Below are positions 1-7,889 of a stretch of 32,144 nt of DNA, piece by piece. The first letter of the stretch is position 1, and each line of letters begins with the position of its first letter. A program made the translations under genes and the position numbers. The stretch is from the NCBI RefSeq assembly GCF_004348595.1, contig NZ_SMKD01000062.1:1-32144 (forward strand). The letters run 5' to 3'. The notes below the pieces were generated by a model. It had not been told where the DNA came from. It worked only from the letters and a program-made list of their open reading frames with translations, and did not search any database. Origin of the DNA: Micromonospora sp. KC723. GTDB lineage: Bacteria; Actinomycetota; Actinomycetes; Mycobacteriales; Micromonosporaceae.

Positions 1-2004
1 CGCCCGGCCCGCCCGGTGACCGGGCTGGTCGGCGTGGCGTCGACCGCGCTCGCGCTGCCGGCCGTCGCCGCCACGCCATGGCCGGTGACCCTCGCCGTGG
101 ACCTGGCGGCCGGGGTGGCGCTGCTGCTCGCCGTCGCCCGGGCGGCCCGGCGGACCCCGACCGCGCTGGCCGGGTCGTTCGCCGCCGCCACCCTGGTCGG
201 GCACGGACTGCTGGTGGCCCTGGCGACCCGGGGCGGGACGCTCGCCGCGCTCGGGGTCGTGCTGCCCGCCGGGCTCGCCGCCGCGACCCTGTCCCGCCGC
301 GGCACCCCCGCGCAGCGCGCCGTCGGCGGGGCCGGGCTGGTCGCGGCCCTGCTCGCCACGCCGCTCCTGGCGGTCGTCGCGCTCGTCACCGCCGGGGCGA
401 CGCCGGCGTGGCAGGCGCGTGGCGCGTCGGCCGCCGCCGTGCTGTCGCTTCTCACGGCCGTCGTGCTCCGCCGGCACCGGCCGGACCTCGACGGGTACGC
501 CTCGACCGCGTCGGCCCTGGCCCTCGGCGGGTGTGCCCTGGCGCCGCTGGGCGTACCGGCCGAACCGCTGGCCCTGTACGCGGCGGTGGCCGCGTTGCTG
601 CTGGTCGCCGTCGACCGCCGCGCTCCGGCTGCCGTCGCCGGCCGGGTGGTCGCCGCCACGCTGACCGTGGTCGCCGGCCTGGCCGTGCTGCCACCCACCG
701 TCGCGGCGGTGTTCACCCCGTACGGCGGGCCGGTGCGGCCCTGGTCGGGCGCACCGGCGGCGGGCCCGGCGGGCGGCGGGTGGAGCACCGTGTGCGTCCT
801 GCTGGTGCTGGCGGGTGTCGCCCTGCTGCCCGCCGCCCGGGCGCGCGCCGGACGGGCCACCCTGGTGCTGGTCGGGTTCCCCTTCGCGGCGGTGGCACTG
901 CCGGTGCTGCTGGTGGTGGCGGGCGCGCCCTGGCCGGCGGCGCCGGCGGCGGTGCTGCTCACCGGCCTGGCCGCCCTGCTGGCCGCTGCCCTGGCCGTCC
1001 CCGGCGCGGGCGCGGTACGGCCGGGCCTTCTGCTCGGCCTGGTCGTGGTGCCGGTCGGTCTGCTCTGGACCCTCGCCGGCCTGGCCGGGCTCTTCGCCAC
1101 CCCGGCCGGCACGTTCGCCGGGCTGGCGCTGGCCGTGGTCGCCGCCGTCGTGGTCGCCGCCGCCGGACGGCGGCCCGGAGCGCGGGTGCTGGGCGGCCTG
1201 GCGGCGGTGGTCGCCGGTACCGGCTTCGCGGTGGCCGCGCCTCTCGCCGCCGACCTGCCGTTGCGTACGGCCGGGTTCACCGTGCTCGCCGTGGCGGGGG
1301 TGGTGTTGTTCCTCGCGCCGGCGGCGGGTCGCCGGACGGCCCTGGCCGGACAGGCGCTGGAGGCCGCCGCCCAGGCCGTCGCGCTGGTGGCGCTGCTGCT
1401 CACCCTGTCCGGGTACCGGCACGCGGCGGTGGTGTGCGTGTTGTGGGGCGTCGCGGTGGGCCTGCGCGTGCTGCGCCCCGGCGAGTCCACCGCCGGACGG
1501 TGGGTCTTCGCGGGCATCGCCGGGGTCAGCGAGTTGCTCGGCGTCTGGCTGCTGCTCGTGGCGGGCGGGGTGGTGCTGTGGGAGGCGTACACCCTGCCGG
1601 CGGCGGGCCTGGCGCTCGTCGCGGGTCTGGTGGCGCTGCGTACCCGGCCTGGGCTGACCAGTTGGCTGGCGCTCGGCCCCGGGCTCGCCGCCGCGCTGCT
1701 GCCCGGCCTGGTGTCGGTGCTGGTCGCCCCGGAGCCGCAGCCGTGGCGGCGGTTGGGGCTCGGGTTCGCCGCGCTGGGGGTGGTCCTCGTCGGCGCGACC
1801 CGACGCTGGCAGGCGCCGGTGGTGCTGGGCGGGACGACGCTGGCCCTGCTCGCCCTGCACGAACTGGCCCGCGGCTTGGACCTGCTGCCCCGGTGGATCT
1901 TCCTGGCGGCGGGCGGGCTGGCGTTGATCGCGCTGGCCGCCACGTACGAGCGGCGCCGCCGCGACCTGGCCCGGCTGCGTACGGCGGTCGGCCGGATGAG
2001 CTGA
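1..2004 (+). CDS. SCO7613-type polytopic membrane protein, 5' partial
   Basis: The frame is open from the window edge, so the gene is cut at its 5' end; a GTG at 16 is in frame but need not be the start. About 660 residues are visible, almost all Ala/Leu/Val/Gly, forming many consecutive transmembrane helices with short Arg-rich loops. The C-terminus (a last helix followed by a YERRRRDLARLR-type basic tail and AVGRMS) resembles what is usually annotated as SCO7613 C-terminal-domain membrane protein in actinomycetes. No catalytic motif is seen and the function of the family is unknown. It ends 109 bases before the pterin dehydratase gene. The family name is from memory of the tail motif; the membrane topology is direct from sequence. 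Confidence 0.75.
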   Translation, partial: RPARPVTGLVGVASTALALPAVAATPWPVTLAVDLAAGVALLLAVARAARRTPTALAGSFAAATLVGHGLLVALATRGGTLAALGVVLPAGLAAATLSRRGTPAQRAVGGAGLVAALLATPLLAVVALVTAGATPAWQARGASAAAVLSLLTAVVLRRHRPDLDGYASTASALALGGCALAPLGVPAEPLALYAAVAALLLVAVDRRAPAAVAGRVVAATLTVVAGLAVLPPTVAAVFTPYGGPVRPWSGAPAAGPAGGGWSTVCVLLVLAGVALLPAARARAGRATLVLVGFPFAAVALPVLLVVAGAPWPAAPAAVLLTGLAALLAAALAVPGAGAVRPGLLLGLVVVPVGLLWTLAGLAGLFATPAGTFAGLALAVVAAVVVAAAGRRPGARVLGGLAAVVAGTGFAVAAPLAADLPLRTAGFTVLAVAGVVLFLAPAAGRRTALAGQALEAAAQAVALVALLLTLSGYRHAAVVCVLWGVAVGLRVLRPGESTAGRWVFAGIAGVSELLGVWLLLVAGGVVLWEAYTLPAAGLALVAGLVALRTRPGLTSWLALGPGLAAALLPGLVSVLVAPEPQPWRRLGLGFAALGVVLVGATRRWQAPVVLGGTTLALLALHELARGLDLLPRWIFLAAGGLALIALAATYERRRRDLARLRTAVGRMS

Positions 2005-2113
2005 CCCGGCCCCGGATGGGCGGCCGTCGGTGAGTGGACGGTGACATGGTTACCGATCGATGGTGGCGGGCGGTGTCTCCGTCGGCCGACGGCCGTCCCG
2101 GTAGGGTCGGGGC

Positions 2114-2407
2114 ATGGCAGACCTGCTCACCGCGGAGGCGGTGCGAGAAGAGCTGGGCGGGCTGACGGAGTGGTCGGGCGACCCGACCGGGATCAGCCGC
2201 ACCGTGCAGCTGGGCGGCTTCCCCGAGGCGATCGCCGTGGTCGACCGGGTGGCGGTGGCCGCCGAGCGGCTCGACCACCACCCCGACATCGACATCCGGT
2301 GGCGGACCCTGACCTTCCGCTGCGTCACCCATTCCGCCGGTGGGGTGACCCACCGCGACATCGAGTTGGCCCGCCACATCGACGACATCGTCCGGAGCGC
2401 CCGATGA
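2114..2407 (+). CDS. 4a-hydroxytetrahydrobiopterin dehydratase (pterin-4-alpha-carbinolamine dehydratase)
   Basis: A 97-residue protein of normal family length. It carries the dehydratase signature: an L-x-G-W-type N-terminal helix region (GGLTEWSGD), the pair of histidines in ERLDHHPDIDIRW (the HHP-hydrophobic motif that dehydrates the 4a-carbinolamine), and the later HSAGGVTHRDIELA segment. The family recycles the pterin cofactor of aromatic amino acid hydroxylases, and homologs also occur without a hydroxylase nearby; none is seen in this window. The ATG follows a possible -10 box TAGGGT (2103-2108) by only a few bases, so the transcript may be leaderless; no good Shine-Dalgarno sequence is present. 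Its TGA overlaps the ATG of the FHA gene (ATGA), so the two are probably translationally coupled. Confidence 0.9.
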   Translation: MADLLTAEAVREELGGLTEWSGDPTGISRTVQLGGFPEAIAVVDRVAVAAERLDHHPDIDIRWRTLTFRCVTHSAGGVTHRDIELARHIDDIVRSAR

Positions 2408-3555
2408 GATTCGAGATCAGCAAGGTGCTGGACGCCATCGAGGGTCGGGTCTGCACCGACCCGTCCCTGGCCCGGGCCGTCCTGGACCTCGCCGAGGTGA
2501 TCCGCTACCAGGACCTCGACGGTGGCCGACCGGCCAGCCTGCTGCGGCTGGGCATGGTGATCGACGCCCTGTCCCGGCAGTTGGAGGAGGACAGCGTCCC
2601 GGTCTACGCGGTGGTGCACCGGGCCCTGCTCTCCGACGCCGACCTCACCTCCAACGAGCGCATGGTGGTCCGCCGCTGGGCCGACGACGGGCTGGTCGAG
2701 GTGCTCGACAACCCCGGCGACCGGATGCTGGAGGTGGCCGACCTGCTCGGCCTGCCGGTGCTCAGCCGGGTCCGCTTCGACGGCCTGCGCGGGCGGTTCC
2801 CCTGGGTGGTGGAGCAGGCGGGCCGGGTGCTCGCCCCGGTGCCCGGTGCGGGCGGCCCGGCCTTCGTCGCCCACGTCGGTGGTGGCCCGACCCCGGTGGC
2901 CGGGGACCGCTCCCCGGCGGGCGGGAAGCTGCTGGCCCGGCAGTGGCGCTGTCCGGAGCCGGGCTGCGCGCTCTTCGGCGGGGGCGGGGGCGGCGGCGCC
3001 TTCGCCGACCTGGCCCGGGTGGAGCGGGCTCCGGCCGGGCAGCCGCCACCGTCGCTGCGCAACGGGGTGCCGACCTGCCCGCGGCACGGCGCCCGGCTCT
3101 CCGACGCCGGCCCGCGTCCGCGTACGGAGGTGCTCGCGGTACGCATCGGCGGGCTGATCCGCCGGCGTTTCGTGCTCACCGAGGAGCAGCCGGTGCTGGT
3201 CGGTCGGGCCCCGGAGGGCCCGGGCGGCGTCATGCTCGGCCAGTGGCTGAACGACGAGGCGCGGCGCTGGATCAGCCGCAGCCACATCCGGCTGGAACTG
3301 CGCGTCGGTGAGGTCATCGTGACCGACGTGAGCACCAACGGCTCGGGTATCCGCCCCAACGGGTCACTGGTCGAGTCGGAGCGTGTCCCGCTCGCGCCGA
3401 AGCAGTCCCGCGTGCTCGCCGGGGCCGACATGGTGGAGCTCTACCCCGGCGTGCAGGTCGGGCGGGCCGAGGCGCTGCCCAGCGGCGCTCCGTTCACCCC
3501 CACCTCGGTCATGGCCGAGGCCCCCACCATGGCCATGCGCCTACCTCGCCCCTGA
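2404..3555 (+). CDS. FHA-domain protein with zinc-ribbon-like Cys/His pairs
   Basis: A 383-residue cytoplasmic protein whose ATG overlaps the stop of the pterin dehydratase gene by ATGA. Residues 1 to about 140 form a helical region of unknown family. The middle has a Cys183-x4-Cys188 pair, a Gly-rich loop, and Cys225-x2-His228, a plausible zinc ribbon. Residues about 240-350 are a forkhead-associated domain, with the Gly267-Arg268 of the first strand, Ser291-Arg-Ser-His294 of the phosphothreonine-binding loop and a later STNGSG turn. FHA domains bind phosphothreonine peptides, so it may be a reader of a Ser/Thr kinase such as a Pkn protein. No kinase is encoded nearby. The function of the N-terminal part is unknown; the FHA assignment is firm. 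Confidence 0.85.
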   Translation: MRFEISKVLDAIEGRVCTDPSLARAVLDLAEVIRYQDLDGGRPASLLRLGMVIDALSRQLEEDSVPVYAVVHRALLSDADLTSNERMVVRRWADDGLVEVLDNPGDRMLEVADLLGLPVLSRVRFDGLRGRFPWVVEQAGRVLAPVPGAGGPAFVAHVGGGPTPVAGDRSPAGGKLLARQWRCPEPGCALFGGGGGGGAFADLARVERAPAGQPPPSLRNGVPTCPRHGARLSDAGPRPRTEVLAVRIGGLIRRRFVLTEEQPVLVGRAPEGPGGVMLGQWLNDEARRWISRSHIRLELRVGEVIVTDVSTNGSGIRPNGSLVESERVPLAPKQSRVLAGADMVELYPGVQVGRAEALPSGAPFTPTSVMAEAPTMAMRLPRP

Positions 3556-3647
3556 CCCGCCCGCCGCCCCCGCGAGCACCCGGCCGAGGGGCCGGTGGCC
3601 GGCGCACCAGCGCCCCGGCGACCGGCGGTTGGCGGGCACGGATCGCG

Positions 3648-3687
3648 GCACGTGGCGGTGTCCAGGTGTCTGGACACCGCCACGTGC
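3648..3687. terminator. Bidirectional terminator hairpin, 17-bp perfect stem
   Basis: Left arm 3648-3664 (GCACGTGGCGGTGTCCA) is exactly complementary to 3671-3687, with a 6-base loop. It lies between the FHA gene (+) and the ornithine aminotransferase gene (-), which converge here, so it probably serves both. There is no U-tract, as is usual in actinobacteria. Confidence 0.75.
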
Positions 3688-3745
3688 GCCAGGGCGGTCG
3701 GGCGCGGCCCGGGGCGACGGGTGCGCCACGGGGCGGTGGCCCTGG

Positions 3746-4960
3746 TCAGCCCGCCAGGACGGCGGCGAGCTGGGCCACCACGTGGTCGATCTCCTCTTCG
3801 GTGATCACCAGCGGCGGCGCGAGGCGGATCGTGGATCCGTGGGTGTCCTTCACCAGCACGCCCCGCTCCATCAGCCGCTCGCAGGCGTCCCGGCCGCTCA
3901 TCAGCGCCGGGTCGATGTCCAGGCCCGCCCAGAGGCCGCGGCCCCGGACGGCGACCACGCCCCGGCCGACGAGACCTTCCAGACCGACCCGCAGCCGCTC
4001 GCCCAGTTCGACGGAGCGGCGCTGGAACTCGCCGGACGCCAGCAGGCGGACCACCTCGGTGGCGACCGCGCAGGCCAGCGGGTTGCCGCCGAACGTCGAG
4101 CCGTGCTGGCCCGGCCTCAGCACCCCCAGCACGTCCGCGTTCGCGGCCACCGCCGAGACCGGCACGATGCCCCCACCGAGCGCCTTGCCCAGCAGGTACA
4201 TGTCCGGCACGACGCCCTCGTGCTCGCAGGCGAAGGTGGTGCCCGTACGGCCCAGCCCCGACTGGATCTCGTCGGCGACGAACAGCACGTCGCGCTCGGT
4301 GCACACCCGGCGTACACCCGGCAGGTAGCCTGCTGGCGGCACCACCACGCCCTGCTCGCCCTGGATGGGTTCCACCAGCACCGCGACGGTGTTCTCGTCG
4401 ATCGCCGCCTCCAGCGCCGCCAGGTCGCCGTACGGGACGACCGTGAACCCCGGGGTGTACGGCCCGAAGTCGGCGCGTGCGTCGGCGTCGGTGGAGAAGC
4501 TGACGATGGTGGTCGTGCGGCCGTGGAAGTTGCCCTCGGCGACCACGATGTTCGCCTGGTCCGGGGCGACGCCCTTGACCTGGTAGCCCCACTTGCGAGC
4601 CACCTTGATCCCGGTTTCCACCGCCTCGGCGCCGGTGTTCATCGGCAGGACCAGGTCCTTGCCGCAGAGCGCGGCCAACTCGCGGCAGAAGTCGGCGAAC
4701 TGGTCGTGGATGAACGCCCGGCTGGTGAGGGTCAGCTTGTCGAGTTGCTCGTGCGCGGCCCGGATCAGCGTCGGGTGCCGGTGGCCGAAGTTCAGCGCCG
4801 AGTAGCCGGCCAGGCAGTCCAGGTAGCGGCGACCGTCCACGTCGGTCAGCCAGGCGCCCTCGGCGGAGGAGATCACCACCGGCAGCGGGTGGTAGTTGTG
4901 CGCGGTGTGACGCTCGGCGTCCCGTACCGCGGCCGGAGTCCGCAGCATGTCCTCGATCAC
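3746..4960 (-). CDS. rocD: Ornithine--oxo-acid aminotransferase
   Basis: A 404-residue class-III PLP aminotransferase that moves the delta-amino group of ornithine to 2-oxoglutarate, giving glutamate-5-semialdehyde. Family marks are the N-terminal YHPLPVV segment, the NTGAEAVETGIK motif, the VLVEPIQGEQG motif, the PLP-contacting DEIQSGLGRTG motif, and LLGKALGGG with the Schiff-base lysine at about K259. Length is normal for OAT. The start is taken as GTG at 4960, overlapping the TGA of the upstream hydrolase gene (GTGA) and preceded by AGGGAAAGG; an ATG at 4948 is the alternative. Coupling to the hydrolase gene indicates an arginine/ornithine degradation operon. No dedicated regulator gene is adjacent. 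Confidence 0.93.
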   Translation of the reverse strand: MIEDMLRTPAAVRDAERHTAHNYHPLPVVISSAEGAWLTDVDGRRYLDCLAGYSALNFGHRHPTLIRAAHEQLDKLTLTSRAFIHDQFADFCRELAALCGKDLVLPMNTGAEAVETGIKVARKWGYQVKGVAPDQANIVVAEGNFHGRTTTIVSFSTDADARADFGPYTPGFTVVPYGDLAALEAAIDENTVAVLVEPIQGEQGVVVPPAGYLPGVRRVCTERDVLFVADEIQSGLGRTGTTFACEHEGVVPDMYLLGKALGGGIVPVSAVAANADVLGVLRPGQHGSTFGGNPLACAVATEVVRLLASGEFQRRSVELGERLRVGLEGLVGRGVVAVRGRGLWAGLDIDPALMSGRDACERLMERGVLVKDTHGSTIRLAPPLVITEEEIDHVVAQLAAVLAG

Positions 4961-5778
4961 TTGCTCGCCTTTCCCTGACGGAGTCGCAACGTGCAGCACT
5001 TCGGTCCGCCGCCGGCCTTGCGCAGCTCGGACAGGTCGATCCCGACGGTCTGGTAGCCCCGGTCGCGCAGCTTCGCGGCCAGGCCGGTGGCCTGCGTGGG
5101 CAGCACCACGTGCCGGCCGTCGCTGACGGCGTTGAGGCCCAGCACCTCGGCGTCGGCCATGGTGGCGTGGACGGCGTCGGGAAAGAGCCGGCGCAGCACG
5201 GCCTGGCTGCCGGGGGAGAACGCCTCCGGCAGGTACGCCACGGTCCGCTCGTCGAGCACGGTCAGCGCGGTGTCCAGGTGGTAGAAGCGCGGATCGACCA
5301 GTTGCAGGGTGACCACCGGGTAGCCGAAGACCTCCTGGAGCTGGGCGTGCGCGGCGTGCGCGGTGCGGAACCCGGTGCCGGCGAGCAGGTGGTCGCCGGC
5401 CAGCAGGACGTCGCCCTCGCCCTCGTTGACGTGCTTCGGGTCGTACAGCTCGAACCCGGAGGCCTCGAACCAGGCGCGGTACGCGGGGGCCTCGTCGGCG
5501 CGCTGCGGGTCGCGGAACTGCACCGCCATCGCCCTGCCGTCGATCACGGTGCCGCCGTTGGCGGCGAAGACCATGTCGGGCAGGCCGGGGAGCGGGTCGA
5601 TCAGCTCGACGGTGTGACCGAGGTCGAGGTAGACCTGGCGCAGCCGTTCCCACTGCCGGACGGCGAGGTCGGCGTCGACCGGCGCGGTCGGGTCCATCCA
5701 CGGGTTGATCGCGTAGTCGACGGCGAAGTACGTCGGCCGGCACATCAGGAAGCGCTGGCTGGTGGCGTCCATCGTCAT
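4957..5778 (-). CDS. ddaH: Guanidine-group-modifying hydrolase: dimethylargininase (DDAH) or arginine dihydrolase
   Basis: A 273-residue protein of the amidinotransferase/DDAH superfamily. The catalytic set is visible: His167 in FYHLDTAL, the nucleophilic cysteine among C261-C262 in GGGPKCC, and acidic residues in the N-terminal DMVFAANGG and EGEGDVLL segments. Public annotations call this dimethylargininase (dimethylarginine to citrulline plus dimethylamine). However, the loop DMVFAANGG with Asn74 resembles the one known from cyanobacterial ArgZ/AgrE arginine dihydrolase, which makes ornithine, CO2 and two ammonia. The coupled downstream gene consumes ornithine, which favours the dihydrolase reading (inference). 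ATG at 5778 is preceded by AGGAGC at good spacing. Two tandem hairpins and an inverted repeat lie upstream. Confidence 0.8.
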   Translation of the reverse strand: MTMDATSQRFLMCRPTYFAVDYAINPWMDPTAPVDADLAVRQWERLRQVYLDLGHTVELIDPLPGLPDMVFAANGGTVIDGRAMAVQFRDPQRADEAPAYRAWFEASGFELYDPKHVNEGEGDVLLAGDHLLAGTGFRTAHAAHAQLQEVFGYPVVTLQLVDPRFYHLDTALTVLDERTVAYLPEAFSPGSQAVLRRLFPDAVHATMADAEVLGLNAVSDGRHVVLPTQATGLAAKLRDRGYQTVGIDLSELRKAGGGPKCCTLRLRQGKASK

Positions 5779-5857
5779 GTCCTGCTCCTGGGGGGTCGGG
5801 CGCGCCCGGCCTCCGTGGCCCACGGGCTGGCGCCGATGGTCAACGGTATGCGGAGCG

Positions 5858-5874
5858 GGTGGACGATATCCACC
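5858..5874. promoter_or_regulatory. Candidate operator upstream of the arginine-degradation operon
   Basis: Inverted repeat GGTGGA-CGATA-TCCACC, with 6-bp arms and a 5-bp spacer, about 80 bases upstream of the hydrolase start. Partly similar GCAACG(G)ATC-type words also recur nearby (around 5902-5936). Lrp/AsnC-type regulators often control such operons, but no regulator gene is present here; the role is inferred from position. Confidence 0.4.
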
Positions 5875-5945
5875 GTCGAGGCTTGCGTACGCCGTCGGAT
5901 CGTTGCGTTTGCGGCCAGTTCGCTGACGATCCGTTGCACAGACGC

Positions 5946-5978
5946 GGGGCCGGTGCCGCGCATCGCGGCACCGGCCCC
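5946..5978 (-). terminator. Terminator hairpin 1 (15-bp perfect stem, 3-base loop)
   Basis: 5946-5960 (GGGGCCGGTGCCGCG) pairs perfectly with 5964-5978 around the loop CAT. It sits in the 313-base gap (5779-6091) between two minus-strand genes and probably ends transcripts from the EF-hand-like membrane protein gene before the arginine operon. The remaining gap holds a second hairpin (5990-6014) and an operator-like repeat; no gene is seen in it. Confidence 0.7.
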
Positions 5979-5989
5979 GGGAGAGACTT

Positions 5990-6014
5990 CGGGGGCGGCG
6001 AACCGCCGCCCCCG
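5990..6014 (-). terminator. Terminator hairpin 2 (11-bp perfect stem, 3-base loop)
   Basis: 5990-6000 pairs with 6004-6014 around loop AAC, and can be extended through a weak outer stem. It lies just 12 bases before the first hairpin, making a tandem terminator in the path of transcripts from the EF-hand-like gene. Confidence 0.65.
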
Positions 6015-6091
6015 GAAGAGGATGTGCCCGCTGGTGAACCACCAGTCCCTCGGGCGTCGCCGGCATCCCACCGGCAGCCGGACAGTGCCCG

Positions 6092-6820
6092 TCAGACGCG
6101 GTGGGCAAACTGTGAGTCAAGCCACTCGCGGAACCGGGTCACCTGGTCGCCGTCGGTGGTCGGCCAGTCGAACTGGCCGGTCATCGCGATGACGCCGAGC
6201 ACCACGGCGGCGAGGCCGACCAACATGCCGATCAGGGCGTCGGTCGTACCGGCCACGTGCCGGCGGCGGGTGGCGATCAGGCCGAGCACGGCCAGCACGG
6301 CACCGGCCGCGCCGAGGGCGATGCCGTACCCGGCGAGGGTCCCGGTGAGTACGGCAGCCGCCGCGACCACCGAGACGACCAGGCCGAGGGTGGCCAGCAG
6401 GCTGGTCCGGGGCTTCGGGCCGGTGACCACCGGCGCCTCGGAGCGGTCGGGCACCCCGTCCCGGTCCCGATCGATGCTCCGTTCGGCGGCCGGATCGGCC
6501 ACCGGTGGGGTCGGCCGGGTGTCGACGTCCCCGTCGCCCAGTCGGCCGGCCCGCCCGGGCTGCCCGTCGACGGCCGCCACCTGCCCGGTCGGAGCATCGG
6601 CGCGGGCCGTGACGAGGCGGGCGGTCGCGGCGCGCTCGGCGGCCCGGCGCTTCGCGTCGGCGTCCCGCAAGTCGGGGTCGGCCGCCGCGCTGCGGTACGT
6701 CGTGCGGTCGGAATCCTGGTCGGTGACCACGGGCTGGCCGTCCCGGCCGTCGATCCGCCCGTCGCCGTCGGTGTCCCGGACGGCCGTCTCGCGGCGTCGG
6801 GACAGTGAGGGAAGGTTCAT
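6092..6820 (-). CDS. Membrane protein with EF-hand/thrombospondin-3-like calcium loops
   Basis: A 242-residue protein of unknown function. The N-terminal half is hydrophilic and holds several DxDxDG-like loops (DTDGDGRIDGRDG, DQDSDRTT, DGDVDTRP, DRDRDGVPDRSE), typical of calcium-binding thrombospondin type-3 or dockerin/EF-hand-like segments. The C-terminal half has about three to four transmembrane helices between residues 140 and 225, followed by a short WPTTDGDQVTRFREWLDSQF tail. The ATG at 6820 has an almost perfect Shine-Dalgarno sequence, AAGGAGGTG. Upstream is a GTGT-N16-GGGTAC stress-type promoter. Which side of the membrane the loops face is not evident, as no classical signal peptide is seen. 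Tandem terminators follow the gene. Confidence 0.7.
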   Translation of the reverse strand: MNLPSLSRRRETAVRDTDGDGRIDGRDGQPVVTDQDSDRTTYRSAAADPDLRDADAKRRAAERAATARLVTARADAPTGQVAAVDGQPGRAGRLGDGDVDTRPTPPVADPAAERSIDRDRDGVPDRSEAPVVTGPKPRTSLLATLGLVVSVVAAAAVLTGTLAGYGIALGAAGAVLAVLGLIATRRRHVAGTTDALIGMLVGLAAVVLGVIAMTGQFDWPTTDGDQVTRFREWLDSQFAHRV

Positions 6821-6888
6821 CTCCACACCTCCTTCTGTGTGCGTGGAGGCCGGAGGGGTCGTGGCTGCCACGCGATGTCGTCCGGTAC

Positions 6889-6914
6889 GTACCCCGTGCG
6901 CCGATCGGCCACAC
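6889..6914 (-). promoter_or_regulatory. Putative SigB/SigF-type promoter of the EF-hand-like gene
   Basis: On the minus strand, GTGT (6914-6911), 16 bases, then GGGTAC (6894-6889). This fits the GNNT-N14-17-GGGTA pattern of SigB/SigF-family promoters. It is about 70 bases upstream of the ATG at 6820. Confidence 0.5.
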
Positions 6915-7002
6915 TCGTGCCCCGGCCCCGGCTCCGCGCCCTCTCCGTGATCCACTCCGTTCCACGCGGCCCCGGGGGCAGCGGTGAGTACCCTTGGCCC
7001 CT

Positions 7003-7812
7003 GTGCCAGAGGGACACACCATCCACCGCCTGGCGGCCCGCCACGCCGCGCTCCTCGCCGGTGACAAGGTCACCGCCGCCAGCCCGCAGGGCCGCTTCGC
7101 CGAGGGCGCCGCCCGACTCTGCGGCACCGTCCTCGACGGCACCGAGGCGTACGGCAAGCACCTGCTGCACCACTACGCCGACGACGTGACCCTCCACGTC
7201 CACCTCGGCCTCTACGGCAGGTTCACCGACGGCGACGGCGAACCGCCCGAGCCGGTCGGGCAGGTCCGGCTGCGGCTGACCAGCGACCGGCACTGGCTCG
7301 ACCTGCGCGGGCCCACCGCCTGCGAGCTGCTCACCCCGCCCGAGGTGGCGGCGCTGCGCGGCCGGCTCGGCCCGGACCCGCTGCGCGCCGACGCCGACCC
7401 GCGGCGGGCGTACCACCGGATCCGGCGCAGCGGCACGCCGCTCGCCGCGCTGTTGCTGGACCAGTCGGTGGTGGCCGGCACCGGGCTGATCTTCGTCACC
7501 GAGGCGCTGTTCCGGGCCGGACTGCCGCCGACGCTGCCCGGCCGCGACCTGACCCCGGCCGGCTGGGACGCGCTCTGGGCGGATCTGGTCGCGCTGATGA
7601 CCCGGGCCGTCGCGCACGGGCGGATCGACACCGTCCGCGACGCCCACCTGCCGGAGGCGATGGGCCGGCCGGCCCGCGTCGACCGGCACGGCGGCGAGGT
7701 GTACGTCTACCGCCGCCCCGGCGCGCCCTGCCACGTCTGCGCCACCCCGATCAGCCGGGACACGCTGGCCGGCCGCAACCTCTACTGGTGCGCCGCCTGC
7801 CAACCCGGCTGA
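7003..7812 (+). CDS. nei: Endonuclease VIII-type DNA glycosylase (Fpg/Nei family, Nei1-like)
   Basis: A 269-residue base-excision repair enzyme. Start GTG at 7003 is chosen because family members need proline at position 2 as the Schiff-base nucleophile: the protein then begins (V)PEGHTIHR, matching mycobacterial Nei1. Glu3 is the catalytic acid, and the H2TH region includes LLLDQSVVAGTGLIFVTEALF. The C-terminal zinc finger is complete: C243-x2-C246-x16-C263-x2-C266. The PEGHT N-terminus distinguishes Nei from Fpg (PELPE). The family removes oxidised pyrimidines, then cleaves the abasic strand. No strong Shine-Dalgarno sequence precedes the start; a TTG three codons upstream is the less likely alternative. 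It converges on a decayed kinase gene. Confidence 0.92.
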   Translation: MPEGHTIHRLAARHAALLAGDKVTAASPQGRFAEGAARLCGTVLDGTEAYGKHLLHHYADDVTLHVHLGLYGRFTDGDGEPPEPVGQVRLRLTSDRHWLDLRGPTACELLTPPEVAALRGRLGPDPLRADADPRRAYHRIRRSGTPLAALLLDQSVVAGTGLIFVTEALFRAGLPPTLPGRDLTPAGWDALWADLVALMTRAVAHGRIDTVRDAHLPEAMGRPARVDRHGGEVYVYRRPGAPCHVCATPISRDTLAGRNLYWCAACQPG

Positions 7813-7889
7813 CCGCCACCGACGGCGGGCAGGTGCCGCTGTCCGGCGGCCTCGCCCCCGCGGCGGAGGGGATCGGCGAGGAGGGCCGG

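Noticed and set aside
3383..4978. Long plus-strand ORF across the aminotransferase region
   Set aside because: It is the antisense shadow of the FHA 3' end and the aminotransferase gene; its protein is Arg/Pro/His-rich without domains.
5775..6071. Minus-strand ORF of 98 codons upstream of the arginine operon
   Set aside because: It spans two terminator-like hairpins and has no family resemblance or ribosome-binding site.
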